Shown here piece after piece: positions 1 to 8,977 of a stretch of DNA of 50,255 nucleotides; positions within the stretch are counted from its first letter, which is position 1, and each line of letters opens with the position of its first letter. Both the position numbers and the translations under genes were made by a program. Under the pieces are notes generated by a model. It saw nothing but the letters and a program-made list of their open reading frames with translations, searched no databases and was not told the DNA's origin. The DNA is from JABDDM01 sp038240295 (GTDB taxonomy: Bacteria; Bacteroidota; Ignavibacteria; Palsa-1295): the NCBI GenBank assembly GCA_038240295.1, contig JBBSDW010000005.1, forward strand, positions 1 to 50,255. The letters run 5' to 3'.

Positions 1-867
1 ATTGCACCAGCGATGGATGAAGAGATGTGGCTGCAGCCGATGGTCCAGGAGAATCTTGATGCGCTTCGCAAGTCAGGCGTGCTTGTGATCGATCCAACCT
101 CAGGACTGCTCGCCAGTGGAATCGTAGGTCAAGGTCGAATGCTCGAGCCGGACCTTCTTGTGAAAAAATTCATCGAGCTTCTTTCGAGTGCACGGACAAA
201 CTTGCCGCTCTTCGACAAAAATATTCTGATTACCGGCGGCCCGACGTTCGAGCCGATCGACCCCGTGAGGTTCATCGGCAATCGTTCTTCAGGGAAGATG
301 GCAGTGGCGCTTGCCGGCGTTGCCGAGGCGCTCGGCGCGAATGTTACGCTCATCATGGGGCCATCGCCCATCCATACTAACGGCAACGCACGTCGTATCG
401 ATATTGAAACCGCCGAAGAGATGCAGCGAGCAGTGATCGGCGAGCTCGCCACCTCCGACATTATTATCATGAATGCCGCAGTAAGCGATTTCAGCGCGGC
501 CAGTGCATCGAATAAAAAATTAAAGAAGCGCGACATTGCGGGTGGCGACGGCAAACTCACGATCAAACTTCAAAAGACGCCGGATATTCTCACCGAGATT
601 AAAAAGCTGAAGCAACCCCATCAACGGATCATTGGCTTTGCGCTCGAAACAGGATCACAGGCGGACGACTACGCTAAAGGAAAGCTCGCCGAGAAAGATC
701 TTGACATGATCGTGCTGAATCGCGCCGACGAATCGGGCGCTGGATTTAGCGGCGATACCAACAAGGTCACGATCTTCACTCGCGCCGGCGTTCGAACCAA
801 ATTACCTTTAATGACGAAGGAAGAATGCGCGCGCGAGATCTTTGCGAACATTCTCAAACTTAGCTGA
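1..867 (+). CDS. coaBC: Bifunctional CoaBC, C-terminal part (phosphopantothenoylcysteine decarboxylase / phosphopantothenate-cysteine ligase), 5'-truncated by window edge
   Basis: The reading frame is open from base 1 and the gene starts upstream of the window. The first residues, APAMDEEMW, match the CoaC motif around PAMNxxMW, so only the end of the decarboxylase domain is present. The rest is the CoaB ligase domain: ILITGGPTFEPIDPVR, the dimer and nucleotide motif NRSSGKM, IIMNAAVSDF, and a lysine-rich KKLKKRD segment. CoaBC joins cysteine to 4'-phosphopantothenate and decarboxylates the product in cytoplasmic coenzyme A synthesis. The downstream uracil-DNA glycosylase follows in the same direction, 16 bases after this stop if its ATG is used. 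The family assignment is secure; only the missing N-terminus is unseen. Confidence 0.95.
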   Translation: MAPAMDEEMWLQPMVQENLDALRKSGVLVIDPTSGLLASGIVGQGRMLEPDLLVKKFIELLSSARTNLPLFDKNILITGGPTFEPIDPVRFIGNRSSGKMAVALAGVAEALGANVTLIMGPSPIHTNGNARRIDIETAEEMQRAVIGELATSDIIIMNAAVSDFSAASASNKKLKKRDIAGGDGKLTIKLQKTPDILTEIKKLKQPHQRIIGFALETGSQADDYAKGKLAEKDLDMIVLNRADESGAGFSGDTNKVTIFTRAGVRTKLPLMTKEECAREIFANILKLS

Positions 868-883
868 CTCTAACCAAATCTTC

Positions 884-1759
884 ATGCTCACCAACGAGAT
901 TTCCCTTGCCGATCAACTTGAACGCTTCGTTCGCGACCAGGCATCGCAATACGGCGATGTCATAAGTTACGTCCCTGCAAAACGGCCGCAGCAAGATGCC
1001 ACCAAGCAAGATGCCACCAAGCAAGATGCCGCGACGCCAGCGGCATCCACGCAAGCGACAGCGCCAAATATTTCGGAAGACCCCGAACCGGAAGTGCCCG
1101 CTGAGCCAACTACCCAGACTCCGGCATTCGTCAATCCTGCAATTCGCATTCTCGAACTTGAAGAAAAACTCGCGCCTTATATCTCCGAAGCATGGCGAAA
1201 TGCGCCAACGCTTTTGGCGATGAAGGAGATCATTCACGACTGCACGAAATGTCCGCTCGCAGAAACACGTACCAAGCTGGTATTCGGCACCGGATCGCCG
1301 AACGCGAAGGTCATGATCATTGGCGAGGCTCCGGGCGCCGATGAAGATGCTTCCGGCGAACCGTTCGTAGGCCGCGCCGGTCAGCTACTGACTAAAATGC
1401 TCGAAGCGATCAACTTTTCACGCGAGGAAGTTTTCATCGCAAACATTTTGAAATCGCGGCCGCCGAATAATCGCGATCCAAAGCCCGAGGAAGTTGCAGC
1501 CTGCGAACCCTATCTTTGGAAGCAGATCGAACTCATTCAACCGAAGTTCATCCTGTGCTTCGGCCGCGTCGCCGGAATGAATCTTCTCAAACTTCAGACA
1601 CCAACGCTCGCAAAAATGCGAGGCCAGGTCTACGATCTTCACGGCATCCAGGTGATGGTAACCTACCATCCGGCAGCCCTCATGCGAAATCCCGACTGGA
1701 AAAAAGGCGCGTGGGAGGATCTACAGAAATTCCGGCAGCTTTATGATGGATCCGTTTAG
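884..1759 (+). CDS. Uracil-DNA glycosylase, family 4 (Fe-S type)
   Basis: Removes uracil from DNA in base excision repair. The catalytic core (roughly residues 110-285) has the family motif GEAPGADEDASGEPFVGRAG, the segment ANILKSRPPNNRDP, and the C-terminal YHPAALMRNP, which includes the active-site histidine region. Four cysteines fit a [4Fe-4S] cluster: CTKC before the core and a later pair spaced by 17 residues (CEPYL...ILCFG). The N-terminal about 100 residues are a low-complexity Ala/Pro/Gln/Thr linker containing a tandem KQDAT repeat. A TTG at 842 would overlap coaBC by 26 bases. The ATG at 884 is preferred because it gives a sensible N-terminus and no overlap, though neither start has a clear ribosome binding site. 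Confidence 0.92.
   Translation: MLTNEISLADQLERFVRDQASQYGDVISYVPAKRPQQDATKQDATKQDAATPAASTQATAPNISEDPEPEVPAEPTTQTPAFVNPAIRILELEEKLAPYISEAWRNAPTLLAMKEIIHDCTKCPLAETRTKLVFGTGSPNAKVMIIGEAPGADEDASGEPFVGRAGQLLTKMLEAINFSREEVFIANILKSRPPNNRDPKPEEVAACEPYLWKQIELIQPKFILCFGRVAGMNLLKLQTPTLAKMRGQVYDLHGIQVMVTYHPAALMRNPDWKKGAWEDLQKFRQLYDGSV
991..1035 (+). repeat. Three 15-bp tandem units inside the UDG linker
   Basis: Unit GCAAGATGCCACCAA occurs exactly at 991-1005 and 1006-1020 and again, degenerate at its end, at 1021-1035. It encodes a KQDAT repeat in the disordered linker ahead of the glycosylase core. The 15-bp length keeps frame, so copy number can vary without breaking the gene. Confidence 0.9.
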
Positions 1760-1777
1760 TCCTCGGCGTTCTGCCTT

Positions 1778-3277
1778 TCAGACTAAGTTTTTGCCTGTCG
1801 CGATTTGCTTGACGATCCACCGAAAAGGAATCGCTTGAATCTCTTCCAGAATACCCGTGGATCTATTATTTCCCATCGCTTTTTTGTAGGCGCTGGCTGC
1901 GAGCTTCAGCGCAGTGCGATTTATGGGAGTTCGCACAACAATGAGCAAGAATGCGAGAAACGCTTTTGAAACTGAATCCTTCGGCACATTGCGCACGCGA
2001 TATAATCGGACAGACTCTACCTTCGCTTGGAGCAACCGATAATCCCCGCTTTGATAGACGATCAAGAACTCCATGAGCAGGATTGAAAGATTGTAGCCGT
2101 GCTTATCCTTGAAATAATCCGGACTCTCTTTTCGTAACTTCTGGAGCACCGAGAGTTGTCGTTTCGCATGATCGGCATCTGAGAACTTCTCTTCCGCAAA
2201 TTCGAGATAGTATGTTCCCAGTCTCCATCGCCGATCTAAATGTGCAGGGATCGTTTGCAGCCGAGATTGAATGGTGACTTCTTCCAGGACCTTACGAGCT
2301 TCGGCAAACTTCTCAAGATGCATGCGCAGGATAAACTCATACCATTTAAAGACAAACCAATTGGAATTGCCTTTTTTGTAGAGCAAATTGCATTCGAGCA
2401 CTGACTTCGTTGCCGTGGCATAATCCCCGATGTGCAACGCGCATTCCAGGCTGCGCATCGCGAAATCGGCGAGAAAGGCCGGGCTATCAAACTGCGGATG
2501 GCTCCTGATAAACTGTTTCGCTGCTTCACAAAGAGCGAGCGCACCACCAAACGCAAACTGCAACTCCTCGTTTATCACCGCCATCCTGAAATAGCTCCTT
2601 CCAAGATTAAACGTGTCGTACTTTTTATAAAGCATTCGGATGCGGGTCGTCGCAGCAGTTGCTTCGGCAATGAGTTCGCTCGAACTCGCGCCGGTAACCG
2701 CGAGCGATGCGCTGAGCTTATCAAACAGCACCGTTACTTCTGCCTCGGCATTCAGCAGACCCAGATTTTGGCGACTGACGTCCACAAGTTTTCGCACCTC
2801 TTCTTTCGAGCCTTCGAGCGAAGCATAGAGGCGAAGGATTTGCAAAAGCCGATGTTCATGAACTGTAAACTCGTATTTCTGGGCGAGTTTAATCCCTTTC
2901 TTTATCGCGCGTGTCGCTGCATTGCCAACTCCATGCATCGATAGTGCTTCAGCGATGAAAACCGTCCGAGCGCTTTCGAAGCGTGCGCGGTGATACTCTG
3001 AGTTTGCATCTGGCGGCAACTCCATCAAAAAGAGCGAGTTGAAGAGCGTCTCTTTCGTACGATTTCGAAGCGCGGCATAGACCTCCTCCGTGCTGCCTGC
3101 GAGTCCGCTGCGCCTGCGAAGCTCGGCTTCGTCCCGCACCTCCGGGTCGATCAACGCGTCGTACATGCGCTCCTGCTGATCGCGCTTCGTACTTTTTGTG
3201 ATCGTGTTCGTCCGTTTTGGAAAATTGCGGGCGATTAATTTGGCTATTTCCCTGAGAAGACTGAATTCGGACGGCAT
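1778..3277 (-). CDS. Conserved-looking hypothetical protein, probably all-helical repeat fold
   Basis: I do not recognise this 499-residue protein. It has no signal peptide, membrane segment or obvious catalytic motif. The N-terminus is basic (ARNFPKRTNTITKSTKRD), and the rest is a long run of amphipathic helices rich in Leu, Ala, Lys and Glu, with segments such as EHRLLQILRLYASLEGSKEE and FAEARKVLEEVTIQ that resemble TPR-like solenoids. It is probably cytoplasmic. It converges on the glycosylase gene with an 18-base gap and is divergent from the small secreted protein at 3399. The start at 3277 is the first ATG in the frame. Codon use and the long uninterrupted frame make it a real gene; function is unknown. 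Confidence 0.75.
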   Translation of the reverse strand: MPSEFSLLREIAKLIARNFPKRTNTITKSTKRDQQERMYDALIDPEVRDEAELRRRSGLAGSTEEVYAALRNRTKETLFNSLFLMELPPDANSEYHRARFESARTVFIAEALSMHGVGNAATRAIKKGIKLAQKYEFTVHEHRLLQILRLYASLEGSKEEVRKLVDVSRQNLGLLNAEAEVTVLFDKLSASLAVTGASSSELIAEATAATTRIRMLYKKYDTFNLGRSYFRMAVINEELQFAFGGALALCEAAKQFIRSHPQFDSPAFLADFAMRSLECALHIGDYATATKSVLECNLLYKKGNSNWFVFKWYEFILRMHLEKFAEARKVLEEVTIQSRLQTIPAHLDRRWRLGTYYLEFAEEKFSDADHAKRQLSVLQKLRKESPDYFKDKHGYNLSILLMEFLIVYQSGDYRLLQAKVESVRLYRVRNVPKDSVSKAFLAFLLIVVRTPINRTALKLAASAYKKAMGNNRSTGILEEIQAIPFRWIVKQIATGKNLV

Positions 3278-3398
3278 GATAAATCTTCAGTTGGTTAAAA
3301 TTTAGCCGGATTTGATCTTTTTTATTGCCTAAAAAATGACCAACTTTGCAGTTCGACTCGAGACCTCTCGTTAACGGATTAACTTTAAGCGCTGACCA

Positions 3399-3773
3399 AT
3401 GCACAGAATTCTCATCGTTTGCTTCATCGCATCCCTGTTCCAGGCTTCGATCCTCGAAGCCAACCAAACCAGTACACGTTCGGTAATGACCAACGTTTGT
3501 ATGATCAACAATCAATCCTGCCATGCGCTGGGGACCGTCACACTTTATTCTTCGACCGACTCAACGACCGCAAGTATTCCCTCAACCGGTACCTACTACG
3601 CAAGCATCACTGGCGTTGTTTCCGCGATCAGGATCAACGGCCAGATCCTCTGCGCCCCAAATGCTGGCGACGTCCAGCTTCCGAGCAGTTCCGAGGTAAC
3701 GGTGAGCTGGCCTTCAAGCAATGTCATCACCATAACAAACGACGATGAAACGAGCTCGCCCGTCCGTGAATGA
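3399..3773 (+). CDS. Small exported hypothetical protein
   Basis: A 124-residue protein with an N-terminal hydrophobic stretch (MHRILIVCFIASLFQASILE) that looks like a signal peptide, followed by a Ser/Thr-rich, beta-type mature region with three cysteines. No family is recognised. The coding choice over the overlapping frames rests on the signal peptide and on the terminator-like hairpin just behind it. It precedes two larger exported proteins in the same direction, so it may belong to the same cell-surface set, although each gene seems to be separated by its own stem-loop. Confidence 0.55.
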   Translation: MHRILIVCFIASLFQASILEANQTSTRSVMTNVCMINNQSCHALGTVTLYSSTDSTTASIPSTGTYYASITGVVSAIRINGQILCAPNAGDVQLPSSSEVTVSWPSSNVITITNDDETSSPVRE

Positions 3774-3788
3774 AATATCCAAAAGTTT

Positions 3789-3834
3789 GGGCTTATGGCC
3801 GCTGTGCAGTTACTTGCAGGGCGGCCTTGAGCCC
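3789..3834 (+). terminator. Nested stem-loop behind the small exported protein
   Basis: Nested complementary arms GGGCT/AGCCC, GGCCGC/GCGGCC and TGCA/TGCA form one long hairpin 16 bases after the stop at 3773, followed by ATTTGT. It is probably an intrinsic terminator although the T-run is weak. Confidence 0.5.
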
Positions 3835-3936
3835 ATTTGTGCTATAACGCTCGGCTGCGGCGGGCGACTTAATCATACAACAAAGAGTGGCACGTTTCAC
3901 CGAGAATCATTTGTTGCATTTTAACTTCAGACTGGT

Positions 3937-5181
3937 ATGAAAAATTCATACGCATTCCATTCGGTTGCTTCGCAGCGGAAAGTCTTTACATCGCTTTTAG
4001 CGGCTGCTGTCTGTTGTCTGGGGTTACTCATTTCCCCATGGCTTTCGAGTTCTGCAATGGCTCAGGATCTCTTCACCTACAATCACTCCGGTGCGGGACC
4101 GTGTACTCTTGGCGTGTGCTGTGCTGAATTCAGTTTTCAGCCTACCCATTGCGTAAACGAACTTGATGTGCAGCTTCTAAGCTCTAATGGAAGTACTCAG
4201 GATACGTGCATCGATTGGGCATGCCTCGCAGCCCAGTTTGCCTCTCCCGGGCAGACGTACACTAAAACCGGCGTTGGATCGTTCAAGATCACGTTCAGCC
4301 CCGCGGTCTGTTCAGGTCAGATACTATTCTACATCTGTCCCACATCCACGAGTTGGCCGTGTTCTCTAACCCTCCAGAACGACTGGACCGCTTTCGACTT
4401 TCAGGAGGACTCATCGGGCATTCAAGTCAATTCCGGCACAGGGCCCGTTTATGTCTGCAACGGAGGAAATCATTGTCCTTCCTGCGATTCTATTTCATAC
4501 TTCCCCGGAGGCTCGGAGGCAACTATTTGCTTCTATCATGGTAGTCACCCACCGGCGAAAGTCGTTCACCAGATTGTCTTGATAGTTTGCCCCGATTTTG
4601 CACCTTGCAACTTCCCAGGACAAATGGGCACCGACACCATTACGCCACCTCCAGGTTGGCTGTGGGGCGGACACATTTTTGATTTGGCTACCAAATGCGG
4701 GAAATACACATTCAATTCAAATGGCGGTGGTTTGCAACCGTGTGATGAATTCTGCATTAATGTAGCAAAGTGTTTCCCTCACGGCACCACTCATACGCTG
4801 ACATTTACTTGCGACTCGCCTGCCTGTGCTCACACAGTTGCTCCTAGTGACACGGAATCCTTGAAACAAGCTTTCGGCAATGGAGCAGCTACGATCACAA
4901 TTGGTCCGGATCAGCCTTCAAGCTATCCAAATCCAGTTACATCGTCGAGTATGTTCAAAACGACAATTCCGTTCGTGACCCACTCCAAAGGCTCAGCTCG
5001 GATCACTATCGTGGATGAAAGTGGTAAACAGATCCTGCAACTGAATCAGGATGTCGCTTATGCGGGCACGCATTTCTTCTATTTCTCGGGGCAGACGTTG
5101 CCCGCGGGGATATATTATTATAAGGTCGAGTACCCTCTTGGGGAAGTGATCGTTAACAAGACTATCTTGCTTGTGAAATAA
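3937..5181 (+). CDS. Cys-rich secreted protein with T9SS type A sorting domain
   Basis: A 414-residue exported protein. Residues about 1-42 form a signal peptide ending SSSAMAQ. The middle is unusually rich in cysteine and aromatic residues and has no recognised fold. From about residue 329 there is a C-terminal sorting domain: the typical opening SYPNPVTSSSMF, then VDESGKQILQL, then LPAGIYYYKVEY and a basic-hydrophobic tail. By family knowledge this domain directs proteins across the outer membrane through the type IX system and is then cleaved. The many cysteines suggest a disulfide-stabilised surface or extracellular protein. A long hairpin follows the stop. Confidence 0.8.
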   Translation: MKNSYAFHSVASQRKVFTSLLAAAVCCLGLLISPWLSSSAMAQDLFTYNHSGAGPCTLGVCCAEFSFQPTHCVNELDVQLLSSNGSTQDTCIDWACLAAQFASPGQTYTKTGVGSFKITFSPAVCSGQILFYICPTSTSWPCSLTLQNDWTAFDFQEDSSGIQVNSGTGPVYVCNGGNHCPSCDSISYFPGGSEATICFYHGSHPPAKVVHQIVLIVCPDFAPCNFPGQMGTDTITPPPGWLWGGHIFDLATKCGKYTFNSNGGGLQPCDEFCINVAKCFPHGTTHTLTFTCDSPACAHTVAPSDTESLKQAFGNGAATITIGPDQPSSYPNPVTSSSMFKTTIPFVTHSKGSARITIVDESGKQILQLNQDVAYAGTHFFYFSGQTLPAGIYYYKVEYPLGEVIVNKTILLVK

Positions 5182-5189
5182 ATTCTCTT

Positions 5190-5240
5190 TAAAGCAGCGG
5201 CGGAGCTTTTCTCATGAAAGCTCCGTCAGCTTTTGCTTTA
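5190..5240 (+). terminator. Long imperfect hairpin between two T9SS cargo genes
   Basis: Perfect 9-bp arms CGGAGCTTT (5201-5209) and AAAGCTCCG (5217-5225) sit inside an outer pair TAAAGC (5190-5195) and GCTTTA (5235-5240). It begins 8 bases after the stop at 5181. An ATG at 5214 lies in the loop, which argues against that ATG being the start of the next gene and supports the start at 5265. Confidence 0.7.
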
Positions 5241-5264
5241 AGGATAAAAGGATTGACCACAAAT

Positions 5265-8200
5265 ATGAAATCTACTTTTAGTCTCCTCGTTCTCATACTC
5301 CTTGCCGGTTCACTCCATGCTCAGCCCAATTCACATTGGAAAAAAATCGGACAATTCGATCTTGGGCCTTACGGGGACGGATTTGGCGTCGATGGAGTGT
5401 ACTTTGCAGACGATCAGCATGGTATTGTGTCGTTACAACAGTGGACGGGAGGAGTCTGGCGACATTACGGAGGGATCTATGTGACTTCTGATCAGGGGGC
5501 GACTTGGCGAAAGGCTGTATTGAGTCCAAATCTCGACAATTATTCGGGGTGGCGCTTTTCCGGTATACGGATGTTGGATCCTCTCAATGGAATCGCTGCT
5601 TTTTCCTCCGGGGCAGCATCCGGAGCAGCATTTGACACCGTTCCCGGAACATCAGGGATTTGGAAGACATCGGATGGCGGGCTTTCATGGACAGTGGTTG
5701 TCGGGTATCCTTATTGTTCTTCCGCGCACGTATCTTCCGGTCAAATCCTCCAAAGTACAGGAGGAATCGCCTTTGTTGACTCGGTCGTGGGCATGACTAG
5801 TCCTGACTTGCCCTATATTAGTTATATAGAGCCCATATGGTATTTGAACACTACTACTTGGTTTTACGATCAAGGATATGGTCATTTTACCACAGATGGC
5901 GGAAGGACTTGGCGGCAAATGGGCGATAATACTCTACAGTCTCCCGGGCTATATTATCAGGCGTCGTCGCGGAAATTCTTCGTTTCACCGGACAATGACA
6001 CTTGCCATTGCCGCCCAATTGGAACGATCTGGAGCGCGTATCTCGACTCGAATAACGCGCTCCCACATTTTGTCCAGGCAAACACCGACGTTTTCAATGG
6101 GTTGCCCCCTTTTGGGTGGATCTCGACAGGTGCGATCGACGGCGCTGCAAATGCGATTTATGTACAAACTGCGTCTCGGATAACTGCAGGGTTTAAGGGC
6201 ATGTGGCGTTCGACGAACGAGGGGCAGAACTGGGCTTCTATTGGTGGTCCGACGAATACTGTGGAAACTCGCTTCTCCGTCCCCGAAAGCTGTAACGGTG
6301 GCATTGTGGCAGCTGCAGATAGCAATGGTGGTATTTGGATTACAACCGATGGCGGTGACGGTTCGCTTATCGCAGTTGGACCTCCGATCATTGCACATTC
6401 ATCGTTTGACTCTACGCCGGTTTGTTTGTCCACTCAAGCTTGGGTTTCGTTCACAAGCGTGCAATGCCGCACTCTGACAATTACCTCGGATTCGGTCCAG
6501 AATGATCCCACGGGTGCGTTCACTGCGCTGGCGCATTCTTTTCCTATACGACTCGAACAAGGAACCTCGGACACGTTTGGTATTCGGTTTCATCCAAAAC
6601 AAGGATCGGGTCATTACACTGCTTCTCTACATATCATCGGTTACGATTCATCTAAATATGGCAGAATTGCTTTTGATACAGTAATTACGATCAATGCAAC
6701 TGCCTTTTCCAATTCGTCGATTGTAATGACGAGCGCCAATAAAATCAACTATCACGCAGTCCAGGGTTGCCAATCCCGTGACACGCTTCTCACGTTGAGT
6801 AATTTAACTTGCGACACGATAGCGCTGACGACTGCGCAGCTTGCTGGATCCGGCTTTACGCTTACCGGTTCGAAGCTTCCATTTATCCTACCGCCAGATA
6901 GCATTTACCGCGTGCTGGTACATTATGCCCCCAAGTCCGATGGTGATACTGCGGGGACTTTGCTGTACTATGTAAACCAGCGAGGAGTGCTGGACACGGT
7001 GCAGGTTAAGCTAAGCGGTCAATTTGCGCCGCCCGGCCCCGAACTTTCATCATCATCGAGCTCGATCAGCTTCGCAGACATCAGCCTTTGTGCTGCACCT
7101 TCCGATACCCTGATCATACTCCGCAACGTTGGATGCGATTCGCTCATAATCGATTCCGATTCGCTGCTGCTTGGACAGGGATACACGATTGACCAGCTAT
7201 CAATCCCCGTAGTGCTTTCGCCGGATAGCAGGGTAGCGGTTCACGTACATTTTAAACCAACCACCACTGTCCAAAGTACCTCGACACTGCGATTTCATGT
7301 AACCGCCGGTCACGGACAAAACGATTCAATCCAGATCGTGCTCTCTGGGAAGGGAGTGGCAGGCGAAGGAATCCTCGCGCTCTCGAATGTGACTGCCACG
7401 CTGCCCACTACGACGTTCTGCTCCGGCGACTCGACGACGTTTCTCTATCGCAATTCAGGATGCGATACACTCATACTAACAAAGGTGCAGCTTTCGGGCG
7501 ATCCGGATTTTACAACTTCTCTGGCAAATACTTCATCGCTCGCGCCCGGAGATTCTGTTCTGGTGACGATCCATTTTGTGCCACAGCAGAAAAATAATCG
7601 AAGTGCCACGTTCACAATTCGTTCGCATTCGATCAAAGACCCGTCTCATGAAGCGGACACGACACTTACCTTCAGCGCGAATGTGATCTCGGGAAACAGC
7701 TTGCTCTCGCTCGATACTACAACCAGAGACTTCGGCTCGGGAAGCCTTTGCCGATCTGCCGATACCGCGATCGTCTTTAAGAATGCTGGTTGCGACACAA
7801 TGAGCGTGAACAGTGTGACGCTTGTCGGAGCAAACATGATTCTTGTTGGCGGCAATGCAAAACCAACGCTTGCTCCTGGCGAGAGTGACACATTGCACGT
7901 TCAATACGTTGCATCGGGCGCGGGGACTTCTCTCGGAACGCTCACGGTGAATGCGGGTACGAATCCGGATACGACGGCGATCATCCATATTACCGCGCAA
8001 GCGATTGCGCCGGAATCCGTACATCTTGCAACATCGATCGGCCGCTCGAATATTTTGTGGGGCGATACCACGACTGTCTTTGTGTATGCAAATTCGCCGG
8101 TTTCGAACCGTGGCTTGAACGCGATCTCGTTCGGTGTGAGTTACGATGGCGATTTGTTAACTGAAACAAATGCGACGACTTCGATTCCGAATGCAACATT

Positions 8201-8783
8201 TTCGGTTGCATCGCTTCAGCAATCCGGGATCACTGCGACATTGCCGATCACGATCACGGGAAATAATTTATCGCTCGATCCAAGTCAGCCGATCGCTGCA
8301 ATTCATTTCCGCACAACACTTGGCGATTCCAGCACAACGCCAATCAGCGTGACGAAGCTTACGCTTAACAATGGCGATGCAAGCTACGCGAACTGCACGC
8401 TCTCTGCCGATGCCGGTTCGAGCAGCTTTGTGCTCGCTCATACGTGTGGCGATTCGACAATTGTTGCAGCACTTGAGAAAAAGCTTGCATTCACAATCGA
8501 GTCGATCACGCCCAATCCAACGACTGGGAAACTATCGATCGTAGTCGACAACAACTCTCAACTGCCGATTCATTTTTCTTTATTCGACGCTCTCGGACGT
8601 GAGGTGGAGAGCGGCGTACTGGGAAATCCGAGTCAACCACCCGCAGGCCTCCGTTCTGAAAAGCGAGTGAAGCAAAACGATGACTTTGATTTAAATTTGG
8701 GGTCGCACGAGAGCGGCAGTTACTTCTTGAGGTTGAGTACACCGGAGCGAGTCGAGACCCGACGCATTGTCTTGCAGCGCTAA
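5265..8783 (+). CDS. Large multidomain secreted protein: Asp-box propeller, hydin-like repeats, cohesin-like module, T9SS tail
   Basis: A 1172-residue exported protein. The ATG at 5265 begins a clear signal peptide (MKSTFSLLVLILLAGSLHAQ). The in-frame ATG at 5214 would add residues before the signal and lies inside a hairpin. Residues about 60-370 carry repeated Asp-box motifs (TSDQGATW, TSDGGLSW, TTDGGRTW, STNEGQNW) typical of sialidase/sortilin-like beta-propellers. Residues about 380-910 hold about five Ig-like choice-of-anchor-D/hydin-type repeats, each with a conserved cysteine pair around NxGCDTL. Residues about 915-1060 resemble a cohesin-type domain. From about 1076 (ITPNPTTGKLSIVV) a T9SS sorting domain runs to the end. 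Likely a surface adhesion or matrix protein; the ligand is unknown. Confidence 0.82.
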   Translation: MKSTFSLLVLILLAGSLHAQPNSHWKKIGQFDLGPYGDGFGVDGVYFADDQHGIVSLQQWTGGVWRHYGGIYVTSDQGATWRKAVLSPNLDNYSGWRFSGIRMLDPLNGIAAFSSGAASGAAFDTVPGTSGIWKTSDGGLSWTVVVGYPYCSSAHVSSGQILQSTGGIAFVDSVVGMTSPDLPYISYIEPIWYLNTTTWFYDQGYGHFTTDGGRTWRQMGDNTLQSPGLYYQASSRKFFVSPDNDTCHCRPIGTIWSAYLDSNNALPHFVQANTDVFNGLPPFGWISTGAIDGAANAIYVQTASRITAGFKGMWRSTNEGQNWASIGGPTNTVETRFSVPESCNGGIVAAADSNGGIWITTDGGDGSLIAVGPPIIAHSSFDSTPVCLSTQAWVSFTSVQCRTLTITSDSVQNDPTGAFTALAHSFPIRLEQGTSDTFGIRFHPKQGSGHYTASLHIIGYDSSKYGRIAFDTVITINATAFSNSSIVMTSANKINYHAVQGCQSRDTLLTLSNLTCDTIALTTAQLAGSGFTLTGSKLPFILPPDSIYRVLVHYAPKSDGDTAGTLLYYVNQRGVLDTVQVKLSGQFAPPGPELSSSSSSISFADISLCAAPSDTLIILRNVGCDSLIIDSDSLLLGQGYTIDQLSIPVVLSPDSRVAVHVHFKPTTTVQSTSTLRFHVTAGHGQNDSIQIVLSGKGVAGEGILALSNVTATLPTTTFCSGDSTTFLYRNSGCDTLILTKVQLSGDPDFTTSLANTSSLAPGDSVLVTIHFVPQQKNNRSATFTIRSHSIKDPSHEADTTLTFSANVISGNSLLSLDTTTRDFGSGSLCRSADTAIVFKNAGCDTMSVNSVTLVGANMILVGGNAKPTLAPGESDTLHVQYVASGAGTSLGTLTVNAGTNPDTTAIIHITAQAIAPESVHLATSIGRSNILWGDTTTVFVYANSPVSNRGLNAISFGVSYDGDLLTETNATTSIPNATFSVASLQQSGITATLPITITGNNLSLDPSQPIAAIHFRTTLGDSSTTPISVTKLTLNNGDASYANCTLSADAGSSSFVLAHTCGDSTIVAALEKKLAFTIESITPNPTTGKLSIVVDNNSQLPIHFSLFDALGREVESGVLGNPSQPPAGLRSEKRVKQNDDFDLNLGSHESGSYFLRLSTPERVETRRIVLQR

Positions 8784-8800
8784 AGGTCACCGTGACCTTT
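8782..8800 (+). terminator. Near-perfect dyad overlapping the stop codon
   Basis: Arms AAAGGTCAC and GTGACCTTT flank one central base. The left arm includes the last two bases of the TAA stop of the large secreted protein. No T-run follows, so termination is likely but not certain. Confidence 0.45.
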
Positions 8801-8977
8801 GCGCGGACACCCGTCATTTTTCGTGCTTCAATCTTGAACACCTTCGGGCCAAAAAAATAAACGTTGCCGCAATTCTGAGCTAAAGCGATTGCCCGAGGGA
8901 CAGATCTTGCTGTCTCTCATTGATTCAAGCGTGACCGATTAATGATATACCGTCAGTCTATCACAGCGGCGTCGGCG

